The notes under the pieces are model-generated. The model did no database searches. It worked only from the letters and a program-made list of their open reading frames with translations, and was not told the DNA's origin. Positions 51,045 to 62,951 of a stretch of 64,000 bases of DNA are shown piece by piece (position 1 is the first letter of the stretch; each line of letters begins with the position of its first letter). The translations under genes were made by a program, and so were the position numbers. The stretch is taken from the NCBI GenBank assembly GCA_021613535.1, contig CP075494.1, positions 12,462,001 through 12,526,000 of the forward strand. The letters are read 5' to 3'. The stretch is from Adineta vaga. Its lineage: Eukaryota; Rotifera.

Positions 51045-51543
51045 ATAATGAAACGCAATATGACTATAGTAGTTGAAAGAAAAAGAATATATGCATATGA
51101 AATATGTACGAAATATTTATAAAGACACGCATCAATGCACGTCGGTAGAGGTAAAACAGGTTAAAGCGTAAATAAATATGAATTTCTTCATGCGTGCATA
51201 TATATTGTCTATATGACGGTTCAATTCATGAGTCATATTACTCATGATGCAAAATCAAGGATGATGAATGTGAGGGTGTACTTACTATAACCGATTCAGA
51301 CTAATGATATTGAGAACAAATCTAGATCATATATAAATATGTTTGATTTACAATAACTGTTCATTATAATTTGAAAAAAAGATATTAAAATGATATTCAC
51401 CTTCTCTCGATTTCGTATTATAATTAAAATATTAAAGAATAGTAAAGATAAATCCATTTCTATAATGAATATTTCGATACGTTTAATATTTATTAGAAAG
51501 TTTCTTAGATGAAATATGACATAAGGATATTGTCGTTTGTTAT
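51045..51543. other. Intergenic, 5' of the elongase gene
   Basis: A 500 bp AT-rich spacer. It should hold the elongase promoter. Nothing else is recognised. Confidence 0.35.
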
Positions 51544-52493
51544 TTCTTTAGAAGTCGTTGAGGAATCCATTCCACATCAATGCGTTCTTCGTCGTCTCTT
51601 TCGTTGCTCTCTGGTCGATTGGAAATTGATTCGTTTGGGTACTTTCTTTCTTGTCATTGTATCTACAGGTAAATCTATCTGAAAGATTTCTTCTTTATCA
51701 CAGAATTACGTTTTTATTATTTGTTTAGCGAAAGTTTTTGTTCCCTTATTCACCGGACGTCTTCTATCAAGTGTAGCATACAAAGATCCATATTCAAAAT
51801 TCCATGGCAATCTTTTTCTATTTCTTGATGCATATTTTATCGGGTATGTCATCAATTCTAAAATGTTGATTTTCTTGATTATTTCTTTTCAAATATTCTT
51901 TCCTCGGAAAAATTTCTGTTTCTACGGCAGATTCTGCAGCCCTGAATGAATGCAGATCTAACTATTGAACCAAATGGTATTCCTGCTGATATTGTTATCA
52001 ATATGATGATAATACTTGGTTGGCATACAACAACACAAGCATTAACGCAACCTCTACGATAAAAAGTAGATATGTTACCAGTAATTCATTGTTATGCAGC
52101 CGGTCGACGAAGTAATACGGAATCTTTTACTGGTCAACAATTTAGTAAGTTTATGTCAATAACATGATTTTGTTCATCTACGGAATTCGACATTTTTTTC
52201 AAGAAGTTTTATTTGCTCATATTCTCGATCTTATTCTAATGTTAACAAAAAATAAACCAATGTAAGTTTTTGACAAAAGATTTCCTTTATAATCGATAAA
52301 TATTCTTCTATCCATATCAAATAATACTGATCATATTTGTTTATTTTCTATAGTTATTTAATTTTGATATATGCAATCTTAATTGGACAGAATATGTTCG
52401 AAATCAATCATGTTCTTAGCGTTAAAAGATATTTATTGAAAGATGATATGAATCGAATGACGAAATGTTATGAACGAAATCTCAGATTTTTGT
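51544..52493 (+). pseudogene. Broken membrane-protein gene
   Basis: Exon-like open segments with plausible splice sites run through this stretch. The first reads ESIPHQCVLRRLF and WKLIRLGTFFLVIVST, then FVPLFTGRLLSSVAYKDP after a short intron. This start resembles the first membrane segments of an ABCB-type half-transporter, but weakly. The following exon-like block is open for about 40 codons between an in-frame TGA (51943-51945) and an in-frame TAA (52060-52062), then continues, so no splice choice I tried gives an intact protein. The last piece ends at a stop after YERNLRFL. Either the gene is decayed or my exon choices are wrong. Confidence 0.4.
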
Positions 52494-53201
52494 GATTCTA
52501 ATTAGTTTTTTCTCGTTATCGATTTTTTATATCATTGAAGTTATACTGAAGTAAATAGTAATGAATATTGTAAATACGTTCTCTTTACACGTAAAAAATT
52601 AATTTATCACATTGTATCATTCTTATGATTCGATGAAATATGTTATCAATAATTTAAATACCATCGTGTCTGACTTTTCTCTTTATTAAAAATACACCCA
52701 TTAACTTTGCACACTATTCACAATACAAAAAATAAACACAAATTCCATCTCGACAAAAGTATTGTGTATGGTCGCCTAAGACAACTGAAAAATACATATT
52801 CTTCTATTTGTAGGCGTTTTAACTTACGTCACATTCTATTCTCTATTGTTTCTTTCTCTAGAAATGAGTCGAGAGCCTTGACATAGTTTCTTTCTTCATT
52901 TTGTTTTTGAAATTGTTTGTCTAGCCTGGAACTATCCAGTCTGTTTGCCATAATACCATTTGAAAATTAAAACACGAACAAAAAGAAATCTAGTCACATA
53001 CAACCGCGTTTGCGATGTGTGATATATAACCATACGAGAAAAAAATGTGCATTTAAAAAGCAAACATAATTCATTCAAGAACAAGTACATTAAAAGGTAA
53101 GAAATGTTTGTGTTTGTACCATGGATATCTACATTTTGTATGTTTAATGTTGCCTTTCTTTCATTCATTCAGTTCCTCTTGCAAGACTAGTGTTGTTAAT
53201 C
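52494..53201. other. Intergenic
   Basis: 700 bp of AT-rich sequence. A 78-codon minus-strand ORF at 52932-53168 has no recognisable content. No other feature is seen. Confidence 0.35.
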
Positions 53202-53587
53202 ATGCCACATCGAACAAGATCAAATTCGAAATTGTATGTAAATACAAGGAATATGAACGATGACCTTTTTCTTATTATTGTAGTTCATTTATGAAACTTC
53301 ATAAATCTACAGTTGGTAAACGTGTATCACGGTTTTTCTCAAAAATACTTTGGCATTTTAATCAAGCAGTACCAAATTATTCTACACGTGATAATCATCG
53401 TTCGAAATCATATAATAGACGTGTATCAATTCGTCATAATCATGAACAACAAATTGGAATTAATAAAAATCATAATCAAATTCGTCGTTATTCAACACGA
53501 TATCGTACATGTTTAATACGTCAACGTCATACAACATTGATGTCGATTGCTGAAGAAAATGAAAATGATGAAATTAATTGTAAATAG
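53202..53587 (+). CDS. Small basic hypothetical protein
   Basis: Two exons (53202-53233, 53284-53587) join in phase into 111 residues starting MPHRTRSNSK. The protein is strongly basic (many Arg, Lys and His), with a short acidic end (IAEENENDEIN). Segments such as GKRVSRFFSKIL could be an amphipathic helix. No signal peptide, membrane segment or known domain is seen. Coding status rests on the open frame, the consistent splice junction and the codon usage, so it is only moderately supported. Confidence 0.45.
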
Positions 53588-53870
53588 AAAATAATAGCAA
53601 ACGGAAAAAAAAACTAGTCCTAGTCACAACTAACTGTTCGGTTTTGAAATTGAATGTGAGTTTTTTTCTTCATTCATTCATTTGTGAGTAAAAGTATGTT
53701 TCACGATATGTATGATTTCATTCATTTTATTGTACATTAGCAGAAAGAATAAATGAGCTTCTTTAGAAAATATTTATTTAAACATGAAAAGCAAATTGAT
53801 CAAATTTTAAGACCTGCATACAATTGACAATAAGCAAAAAAAAAGAGAAAGTATATGTCTATATTGAATT

Positions 53871-54878
53871 TTATTCTGCATAACCAGGTGGTTGATTTGG
53901 AACAAGATCTACTTTCGTCATATTGTCATATTGATCGGCGTCTAACCAACGTTGTACAGGAAAATATGTTGTAGCATTTGTTGTTTCATTTGTTATTAAC
54001 ATATTATCGACGTACCATCCTTGACTTTTGTCACCAGTATGCCAAAGTGTTGCACCTTTGATTTCTCCTAAGACTGGTAAAAATTGTGTAAAAATATCTG
54101 TATGACCATTTTCAAATGGATCTTTATGTGTTTGAGAATGTTGTAAATGTATGGTTTCCGAACTACTTGTTTCACTATGAAGTATTAAATAAACATTTGC
54201 ATCAGTACCAGATGATTTACTTCGAACAAATTTTTTTCCTTCAGAACCTGTTTCAATTGAAATTTTATATTTTTCTTTTCCTTTTAAATCACCATCTGAA
54301 CAATTTGGTTTTGGTACACATCGAAATGAGAGAAATTCATATAAATTAGCATTATCTCGACATCGACGAATAAATTCACGTTTGGATATGTCAGTTTTTT
54401 CATCGAGACCTAAACATTTCATTGTCCAATCAATAATTTTCTCACGTTTCTCTTCATTGTCACCTTCTCCATCTTCATCGGAAGTTTCTGCAAGATCTAA
54501 TATTGCAATAATTACAGTTCGAAAACTTTTACGCGTTAAATTGCTATCCACTTGATTACGATTATAAGCTTTGAAAGCTATTTCAAGTTTTGCTTTTTCA
54601 TCAGTACCTTGAGTAACAGCTACAACACGTAGAAATTCACGAAAATTCAATGCTTGATCATGATCGTCATCGAATGCGGTAAAGAAAAGTTGAGCATAAG
54701 TGTCTGGATTACGTGCACGAGGATAAAATGAACGATAAAGATTTAAATAACGTTCTTTGGGTATACTACCACTTGGACAATCATGTATAAAACGTTTGTA
54801 CCAATCTTGAATTGCTAATTTACTGAAACCAGTTTCTTCAGATAACTGATGAATTTCTTTGGAAGTTAACGACGACAT
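53871..54878 (-). CDS. EF-hand (neuronal-calcium-sensor-like) and PLAT domain fusion
   Basis: A single exon of 335 residues. Residues 1-185 follow the neuronal calcium sensor plan: DCPSGSIPKERY at 33-44 corresponds to the inactive first EF-hand with its CPSG; a second EF-hand loop at 70-81 (DDDHDQALNFRE) keeps the coordinating D1, D3, D5 and E12; the third and fourth loops look degenerate. An acidic insert (SDEDGEGDNEE) lies near 133-143. Residue 2 is Ser, so the N-myristoylation glycine typical of these sensors is missing. Residues 204-322 form a PLAT/LH2 beta-sandwich (KYKISIETG, GTDANVYLIL, FENGHTDIF, GWYVDNMLI, YFPVQRWLDAD), a domain that binds membranes or lipids and protein partners. 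I infer a soluble calcium-responsive membrane adaptor. I do not know this pairing as a standard architecture. The start at 54878 is preferred over an upstream hydrophobic leader. Confidence 0.85.
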   Translation of the reverse strand: MSSLTSKEIHQLSEETGFSKLAIQDWYKRFIHDCPSGSIPKERYLNLYRSFYPRARNPDTYAQLFFTAFDDDHDQALNFREFLRVVAVTQGTDEKAKLEIAFKAYNRNQVDSNLTRKSFRTVIIAILDLAETSDEDGEGDNEEKREKIIDWTMKCLGLDEKTDISKREFIRRCRDNANLYEFLSFRCVPKPNCSDGDLKGKEKYKISIETGSEGKKFVRSKSSGTDANVYLILHSETSSSETIHLQHSQTHKDPFENGHTDIFTQFLPVLGEIKGATLWHTGDKSQGWYVDNMLITNETTNATTYFPVQRWLDADQYDNMTKVDLVPNQPPGYAE

Positions 54879-56149
54879 TAGTTCTGTGATGATGATGATA
54901 AGAAAGGACAAGTAGAGAAATGAATTTTGTTGTATTGTGATAACTCTTTTTTCTTCGTCTTCTCCTTTTTTTCTTCTTCTCCTTGTTTCTCGGTGTCTAC
55001 AACAGGAAGCATCCTGTTTGACGAGTCAAAGACTGAAACGTGCTGTTGTCATGTGAACTAATCAACATAATGAAGAAAAACTATGCGAAGATTTTGTTGT
55101 GGTAACTGTAAGACGATTATTCGAGAATACAAAATGAATCCTCACCTGACATTCATTGAAATATGACGTTTTGTTTTTCCTATAGTAGGAAAAAGAAACG
55201 ACAAAAATATGCAAAAAATATTTTCAATATGCCGATTTTTTAGAACATTCATTTGAACTGTTGAAAACAGCCTTTTTTGTTCACAATATCAAATAGTCAT
55301 ATGCTTTAACAATTATTCATAAGCCTTCATTTAATAATTGCAATAATGAAGAAATAAGAGAAACATTTGTTATTTTCTCAATGTGTCCACTTGATGTTGC
55401 ATAGGTAACAGTTGCCATGTATGAAAAACAAAACTACTCATTTTCTTTCATCAATTAAATGAATTTTTATCTAAATAAGGAATTTAACCGCGACGAAAGA
55501 AAAATTAAGAAAATGGATGCAAAGATTTATAACACTTTCTTACAATCGTATCAACATACTGCATTTGTAAGAACATATTAGCTAACTGTTAAGACAATAT
55601 ATTAGGATAGCGGTATCAATAAAAAAAATTTCGTTTTTCAGAGAACTATAGAAGACACGCTGTTTATTTACCAATGAAAAGATCCGAAAAATTGAAGTAA
55701 CCAATTTTCATGGTATCATTTGTTCCGTCACTGGTTTTATAGCCAACAAGACTTTTTAACTTGCTACTAGACTAAGCTATACGCATTACTCGATGAAAAT
55801 CGATATACGTAGTACAAAATTGATGGGAAGTCATACTATTTTGCATAGTATAAGAGAATATGTTCATTTTCAAAAACACTTCTTTTCGATGATCAAATAT
55901 GTATTCCTTTCTATTACGCTTTTATCTTCTTACTTGTCACTGACAAAGAAAACAAGTCTGAAGAGGTAGACAGTAACATGGAAATCTTTCATCACCACTA
56001 CATTTAATTTGTTGTTTTTGTTTTAAAGCATGTGGTAGATGAGAACACAAGAATGCAGGACGTTGTTGCTGATTTCTCCTGCATATGTTTCGGTAGAAAT
56101 TCTCTCTGTGCATATGTCTTCACACGTTTTCTTGTTAGTCAGTTCTACT
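54879..56149. other. Intergenic
   Basis: About 1.3 kb between the EF-hand-PLAT start and the ART-family pseudogene. A CTTCTT run near 54955-54985 lies in the putative promoter. Nothing coding is recognised. Confidence 0.35.
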
Positions 56150-56900
56150 TTTCTTCATGATAAAGAGAGAAAAAACTAGTCATAATTGTTTTCATACGTT
56201 CGAAGTTTCTAATGTATCGTTGATGATCAGGATGGTTTGATGATAGTAATATTCGATTAAGCATAGTATACAGAAAACCATGTCGTGTATACCATCATAC
56301 TGGTGTTTTATTGTGATATTGGTGCCGGAATTGCTTTACTTTATTGGATCCTTGTTCGTTGCCAACAAATATGTTATAACAATAATTAACAAATTCGAGT
56401 AGATACTTTTCTTCGAAGCTAATGCTTAATAATGTTTCTTTGAATATTTGTGTATACATGAAAGATGAATCAAGTTGATCCAATACTTTGCAAGGTGCCA
56501 CAAAGCTCATCGAGACGGCGTTCGGCTTATATTGGTTCGTTATTTGCTTAATAGCGACACAGAGTGGTGTTATATTTATGAAGACATCCTTTACCTTGAA
56601 CTATTGCTTGTAGCATGTCTAATCTTTACCGAAGATAAAAAGAACGATCTAATTGATAGATATTATTTATACATGACACAATATGTTTTACTAGAGAAGT
56701 AGTGATAATCAAACGTGCTTTAATGGCAGTCATATTTAGAATAATTTCAATACAATCATCACTATCTACAAACAAACTAATGTCGTTTATACGACCTTGA
56801 AGTTGAATAATAGCATTTTGACAATCTTCGTTTTTATAATCAATACATTTGCCTAATCAGACGACAACGTTATTTTGTTTTGTTTTCCCACTACATAACA
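56150..56900 (-). pseudogene. Decayed ADP-ribosyltransferase-associated family member
   Basis: Reading the minus strand downward from 56900, segments appear in the family order: NAIIQLQGRINDISLF and a following VDSDDC part; a region corresponding to the lIvSG...Ql.siY block; then DQLDSSFMYTQIFKETLLSI, YCYNIFVGN, the KTPV-WYT position and FLYTMLNRILL. I recall this arrangement, ahead of or around an NAD:arginine ADP-ribosyltransferase domain, from a very large bdelloid rotifer gene family. The copy is broken: frame changes between the first and second parts, in-frame stops in the middle, and a TGA (56299-56301 region) where the first Trp of the WWYT motif belongs. The catalytic transferase part is not present in the window. 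Family recognition is from memory. Confidence 0.6.
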
Positions 56901-58645
56901 TAATTGTTAGAAAAAGAATGTAAAGATCAGTATATTCAGAAATATTTATTTCAACAGTTCATCAAAACTAATCTATTCGAATAAAAATATCTCAATCTTC
57001 TAATCTTTCAATCATGAGTAACTATTCTTGTCATCTCAAAATTACTGAGAAGGAATGCTGATGTGTATCTACAGACAATTAAGCTCTGGACTCCATTCAT
57101 TCTGTCCTAGAGTAACTACGTATATATATTATTATCTAATTATTCTATCTTCATATTTAGAATTATTCTCAAAAACAATTCATCTTTCTACAAATTTATT
57201 GTCATCAGTAAAATCAATCATATATGAATAGATTATGATTTTTAATATAAATAAAGAAGAACGAAATCACATGACTCTTTGATGACGTATGAATATCTTA
57301 TTACGTTTCAATTATTGAATATTAAAAGTACCGCTGATAAAATCTCTCCTGTTAGTTATATATACATCGTTCTATGGCATTGAAGTTCAAAAAGTGTTCC
57401 ATTGAAAATATTTTTTAGTCACATGATAAATGCATGTGACTAATCTTTAGTTTATAGAACATAACAACAAATTGTTACTTTAAAAAATCACGTTATATGC
57501 TGTGTGTCTCTATTGAAGCGAAACATATTTAGACGTGTCAATGTGTATGAAATTCGAAAAAGTAGTAACAAATATCATAGCACCTTAACAAGAAGAAAAA
57601 AAACGAAAGAGAAAAAAATTTCTGAATAGTTTTTTTTTCTCAATAATCATTGTCAAGTACTGAAGGTAAATGTAAGACGATAGTGTTAATATTCAGATAG
57701 TTAGGTAAGGTTTAACTTCTTTTTTTTCTTCCATTTATCAAATAAGATAAATTCTTGTTGTAAGTGTTATTCTTAATTAAATTATGAGGTGCACTTTTTT
57801 AACACATAAACATGAACGTTGTCAGATGAATACAGATGCGGGCAATAAAACTGATAATCTCATTTTAGCCGGAGTGTTTTTGATGATGTGAATGATCATG
57901 CTCTTTATTCACAAGCTTTCTTTTTTCTCTTATTCAAATTATTGTAATGCATATATTAAGTACTATTTTTCTGCACCTATACATTATGACCAGCAGGTGA
58001 CAGAGCAAAGAGCAAGACAGAAAAAAATACAAATACTTTTAGTTATGGTAATAAACTGGTGAGCATGTAATGTTCGATTGGTTCGAAACGTCTATGAAGC
58101 AAGAAAGAAAAGAACCAATTAACCTTGTTAGATAATAATTATCTTAGTTAAATTAAAAGAAAATCATTGATGAATCACAAATCATCAGTACAAAATGGAA
58201 ATTTCCTCTGAACAATGAGTATTTGCATTCGTCATCGTTAATGAAAACACAAAACTGATTTTGTTTTTCATGGTCAAATTATGTGGACAGTTTTAATCTT
58301 GTCATTCTACTTTTTTTTCTTCTCTTCTTATGCAAAACATCAATATTCAATAATTTTTCTTTCGTTTCTTTGCCTTGCATGAATGAGTAAGATTAGATTC
58401 TCATATTTATAATGTTTATATGTTTATCTATTCTGACAGTTTTATATATTTTCTTTTTATTTCTTCACCCACTCGAACGACTTATCCATCTTAAGATAAA
58501 AAAAATCTTCTTGTTCAAGAGTAATCCAATTGCAATTCGTAAATTAAACATGATTAATTTCCTCTTGTTTTTTTTATAGAAAGGAAAAAGAACTTGAAAA
58601 AATAAACATAGTTTTTCTGACCTTTACTTATATATATTCTTTAAA
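56901..58645. other. Intergenic, 5' of the nuclear receptor
   Basis: About 1.7 kb of AT-rich sequence with T runs. No gene, RNA or repeat is recognised. The promoter of the distal nuclear-receptor first exon should lie at its right end. Confidence 0.35.
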
Positions 58646-60678
58646 ATGGAATATTCATCGAAAAAACAATCATGGATTGAATTTATCAATGAATCCATGG
58701 GAAATACTATTCCGAATACGTCGAATAATTTTGATCATGCAACACGAACGAATCATACAAATTATTCAATGATTGATTCTGACAGTGAGTCGAGGCACAA
58801 TATAAATTCAGATCAAAATCAACATGCACCTGAAACTCGACTTAGTGGAAAATCCAAAAATACTCAACGACCGATCGGCAATTTAATTAATGGTAAGTCA
58901 TTATTTTCTTGTTCACTGTTCATTGAAATGGAAAAGTCGTCATAGTTATCTATTAATGACAGTAATTTCTTCTTTTTCTTTTTTCTTCTTCGTTTATATT
59001 TCTTTCGCTTTATATAAACACGCCTTCCAAGCACGACTACATCTCTCGACATCGTTCCTGTAGACGTTATTCAGCTGTACAGAGATACAGGGCAAAGAAC
59101 ACGATGACTTCGTCTCCAGATATATACATGCGCTTTTGTCGGGTACAAATATATGTAAAAGAAAAATCAGAGAAATAAGCTTGCTGACAAACACACATTC
59201 TTTTTCTTTTCTTTTCCTTCAGTTTTCTTTTTATCGTTCTCGACATCGTCCTTCACGTCGCAATTTATAATAGAAACTATATTATTTGCATGTACGCTCA
59301 TGGAATCTCGCGTTTTTTTTCATGTCATCCATTTATATAAATATTAAACTTGAACATTTTCTCGAGCAAATTTTTCCAATTTTATCTTGTAGAATTCTCT
59401 GATAATATTGTAATTTCATCAGATAGCTTTTCTCATTCCTACTATTTGAACATTTTCCATTCATAAATGCTTTATAGAGAATAAAAGCAGTCAACAGAAC
59501 TGGTAGGCGCGCTAGACGTAATTGTAAAAACAAAATGAGAAAGAATACTGTCGAATAGGAAAAAATAGACAACGTCATTAGCGAGTATGAATATTATACA
59601 TTTGTTATTTGCCTTTCTGTGTGTGTGTGTGTCTCTTTCTCTCTCCCTTTCTTTCTCGATTTTTTTCCTGTCGAGGTTTTTTTCACTATTACTGCACTGC
59701 AATGACGCACATATTTCTAATGTAGAAATTACCTTAGATTAACTTTCATTGAATAAACACACAAGAAAACGACTATGCATGTTTAAACAACAAAACTAAA
59801 TATGTCATCAAGTATTAAACAGCAACCGATTAGTCCAGTTTCGTATAATTCATTTTCAAATTCCTTTTATCATCATCGATCATCGCCATCGTCGGTAGAA
59901 AATGAACAATTAACACCGACAATACATAATACTATGGAAAGTTCATCAACATCAATATTAATGACATCAACAACAACAAGTGACACTGGGAGAGGTTGGT
60001 ATGACTGAACGATGATGACGAGTTTTGTTTATTTATTTATTTTTCGACATGGAATAATAAATACTATTTTCTTTTCAAAGTATTTTTTTTCCGTTAAGAT
60101 ACATTTTTTTCTTTTTGAACTGTACAATTTATCTAGCTATTTCTCTTTTCATTTAGGTTCATCAACTCACGAAGAAAAACGTCATTGTGTATGTATAATG
60201 AAATTCTATTGAAAATAATGAATTACATTTTCCCATTTCTTAAAGGCCGTATGTAGTGATGTTGCTTCTGGTTATCATTATGGTGTATGGAGTTGTGAAG
60301 GTAATAGTTCCTTAAAACAAAGTAAATATATCTAAGAAAATTTGAATTATTTTAGGATGCAAAGCATTTTTTAAACGAAGTATTCAAGGTACAAATGATT
60401 ATATATGTCCTGCAACAAATACATGTACAATTGATAAACATCGTCGTAAAAGTTGTCAAGCATGTCGTTTACGTCGATGTTATGAAGTTGGAATGACCAA
60501 AGGTACAGCACGGCGAGAAAGAAAATATCGAAAAAAAGCTGTATCTGTCTGTAAAATTACATCCACTTCTTCACATTCGAATACAACAACAAATAAACAA
60601 GATCATACACTTTCAATATCAACAACGAGTACGCGAACATCAACAGGAACACCTTCCGGCTCTCACACAATTAATAAT

Positions 60679-60721
<43 letters not shown>

Positions 60722-61924
60722 GTGCTTTTGTTTCATCACAACCATTGCAAACAATGAAAGTATGATTACTTCTTCATTAAATTTAATTTTTTCTTTGTTG
60801 ATATTCAGTCAACGTCGGATTCAACACGTTCTACAACAACAACTACTGAATTTCTTTCGACTTTATCTCAAGCATCTCGTCTTAATTTACCAGCTAAAAT
60901 CGATCTAAATCGTCCATTAGATGATCAGTATTTTCTTCAATTATTAGCAAAAATTTTCGATCAAGAATTAGTTGTTCTTATCAATTGGGCAAAGGCGATA
61001 CCAGGTATAAATCTTCTTTTTTTTTTTAATTTTTAATTGCTTTACAAACAAATCCTTTTTCGTTGAATAGGTTATACAGAACATTTAACACTTGATCAAC
61101 AAGTAACAATGATTGAACAGAGTTGGTTAGATGCATTACTTCTCGATATAATCGAACGTTCCGTCGAACGTAATGATGATTCACTTCAATTTGCACCTGA
61201 TTTTATCATCTCACGGTAATGAACTAATCAATCTTATTCTATTGAATTGTTTCTATTGATTTTTTGTTTTAGCAATCGTGAACTATCAAGTCCTATATTA
61301 AGTTCAATGTGTACGTATTTGTTTAATATATTGCAAGCATTCAAAGATCCACGTACAACACATGATGAATTTATTGCTTTGAAAGCAACAATATTAATAA
61401 ATTCAATCCCAACAACGATATCTTCAACAAAAGCATTTCGTATTTTAACAAATCAAATCTATCAAATTGTACAATACACATGTGATTCAAATCCAAGTGT
61501 ATTTCATGATAATTATATACGTCATTTTACTCTCCTATTACAATTACCACATATAAAAATGTTAAGTTCGAAATTAATGAGAGTATTCATTGATATGCGT
61601 AGTAATGATTTATTACCACAAGCTGATCTTTTATTAGAAATGCTTGAAGCACAAGATATATTTGACGTAACAGTTCATATGGATGTTGATAATCTTTCAT
61701 CACAAACAAAAGCTTACAATCAAGATTCTATACCAAATACAAATCTATCAACATCTCAATTTTCTATTGATAATCCATTATTATATCCTAATCAGTATTC
61801 AAATCTCAATCAACTATCAGAAAAACGTTCATCATCATCACCCACTCTTCCACATTTTCATTCTACTGATAGTATATCTCCATCAAATCCTGAACATATT
61901 TTAAATGATGATTCATCTTATTGA
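58646..61924 (+). CDS. Estrogen-receptor-like nuclear receptor (NR3), two alternative first exons
   Basis: Common exons are 60157-60188, 60246-60300, 60356-60759, 60809-61004, 61071-61215 and 61273-61924. Either first exon fits in phase: 1b (59802-59994) gives 558 residues, 1a (58646-58892) gives 576. Numbering below is for 1b. The DNA-binding domain starts near C75 and reads [23 protein letters not shown], with P-box EGCKA and [15 protein letters not shown], the estrogen-receptor half-site specificity. An Asn run (AAT repeat) lies in the hinge. The ligand-binding domain has [10 protein letters not shown], then E309 and R342, which align with human ER-alpha E353 and R394. The position of H524 appears to be Val (V446). 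Helix 12 (DLLLEML, 460-466) is intact, so coactivator binding should be possible. A Ser-rich tail of about 90 residues follows. The receptor would act as a nuclear ligand-dependent transcription factor. Confidence 0.92.
58893..59801 (+). other. Stretch between alternative first exons 1a and 1b
   Basis: A 900 bp piece that is intron for the 1a transcript and promoter/leader for the 1b transcript. It has a TCTTTT-rich run near 58970-59010 and GT/CT microsatellites near 59620-59665. Minus-strand ORFs here are low-complexity. Confidence 0.4.
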
Positions 61925-62951
61925 AAATTTATCATCTGCTCAATTTAAAAGAAAAACATTCTCTTGGCTATGATTTCTTTGTTTTGCTCATTTTCAACCT
62001 GCTCACTCTAATGATTCAAATTCATAGACATCTTGTCTGATTGATTGACCCGTATAATAATAACATCCCCGTTGTATTCATTTCTTACAACTCGGTTGCA
62101 AACTATCTCGGTGTTTTGTTTTCTTTTTTTTCTTGTTTATGCCTTTAAAATCATATTTTGTTTCTGTTTTTTGTTTCCTTCTTTCTTTTGCTTGTTTGTG
62201 ATCATGTTTAAAGCGTGTTTTGTACGTCAGAACAAACAGATGGTAAGTCGTTTCGATCAAAAAAACCAAAAGTTAAAAAAAAACTCGAAGAAAGTTGTAT
62301 CGACGTTTACTGCAAGGTATTAACTTTCATTTTAAAGTAATGAAAGTTCAATTCGTTTTTTTTTCTTCTCTTTATACTATTCAATGACGTCAAAGAAAAA
62401 GACTTTCGAACTGTTAATACATTTTTAGATGGAACCTTATTTTTGGTTTTGAATTGAATGATCTTTATGCAAATTGTTATATTGTTTACAAGAAGAACGA
62501 TCGAATCTTAAAGAAAAATAAAAACAAAAAAAAAGTTCTAGACAATCAAATAATTTAATTCAAAAATTTCATTCTTTTGATACTCTACTGAAGAATAATT
62601 ATTTTCCGGAATTTAAAATGACATAGAGATATTTCAAACAAACAGCTTTTTAAATATTTATAAAGGATAGTTTTTATAATTACTTTTTTATAAAAATAAT
62701 CCTTTATTTCTAAAATAAACAGACCATATTAAGATCGATTTATATTTCTGTTCTTGATCTTGAAATAGAAGCATAAGGTCTAGATTAATAAGAAGCTTTA
62801 CTAGATCTTTATTACTTCAATCGAATTCTAATCTTTTCTTCATAATCATCATTATCTGTAAACGATTTGTCAATAAACAATATGCACTTAACATAGAAAA
62901 TCAATAATTTGTTTTTCTTTCATATGTATATTTGTTCTGTTTTTTGTTTTA
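61925..62951. other. 3' UTR and intergenic region between convergent genes
   Basis: About 1 kb between the nuclear receptor stop and the SLC46-like stop. It probably holds a long 3' UTR of the receptor. An AATAAA occurs at 62517-62522, among others. ORFs at 62045-62323 are T- and K-rich and not convincing. Confidence 0.35.
62517..62522 (+). terminator. Poly(A) signal candidate for the nuclear receptor
   Basis: AATAAA in an A-rich run about 590 bp after the stop. Weak, since the run itself generates the hexamer. Confidence 0.25.

Noticed and set aside
52932-53168. 78-codon minus-strand ORF
   Set aside because: No recognisable content and no splice partners; taken as chance.
58081-58100. GGTTCGAAAC motif resembling a tRNA T-arm
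   Set aside because: No matching acceptor stem, anticodon arm or A-box could be found around it.
62045-62323. 92-codon plus-strand ORF after the nuclear receptor
   Set aside because: Phe/Leu-rich and Lys-rich low complexity from T- and A-rich DNA; more likely 3' UTR.
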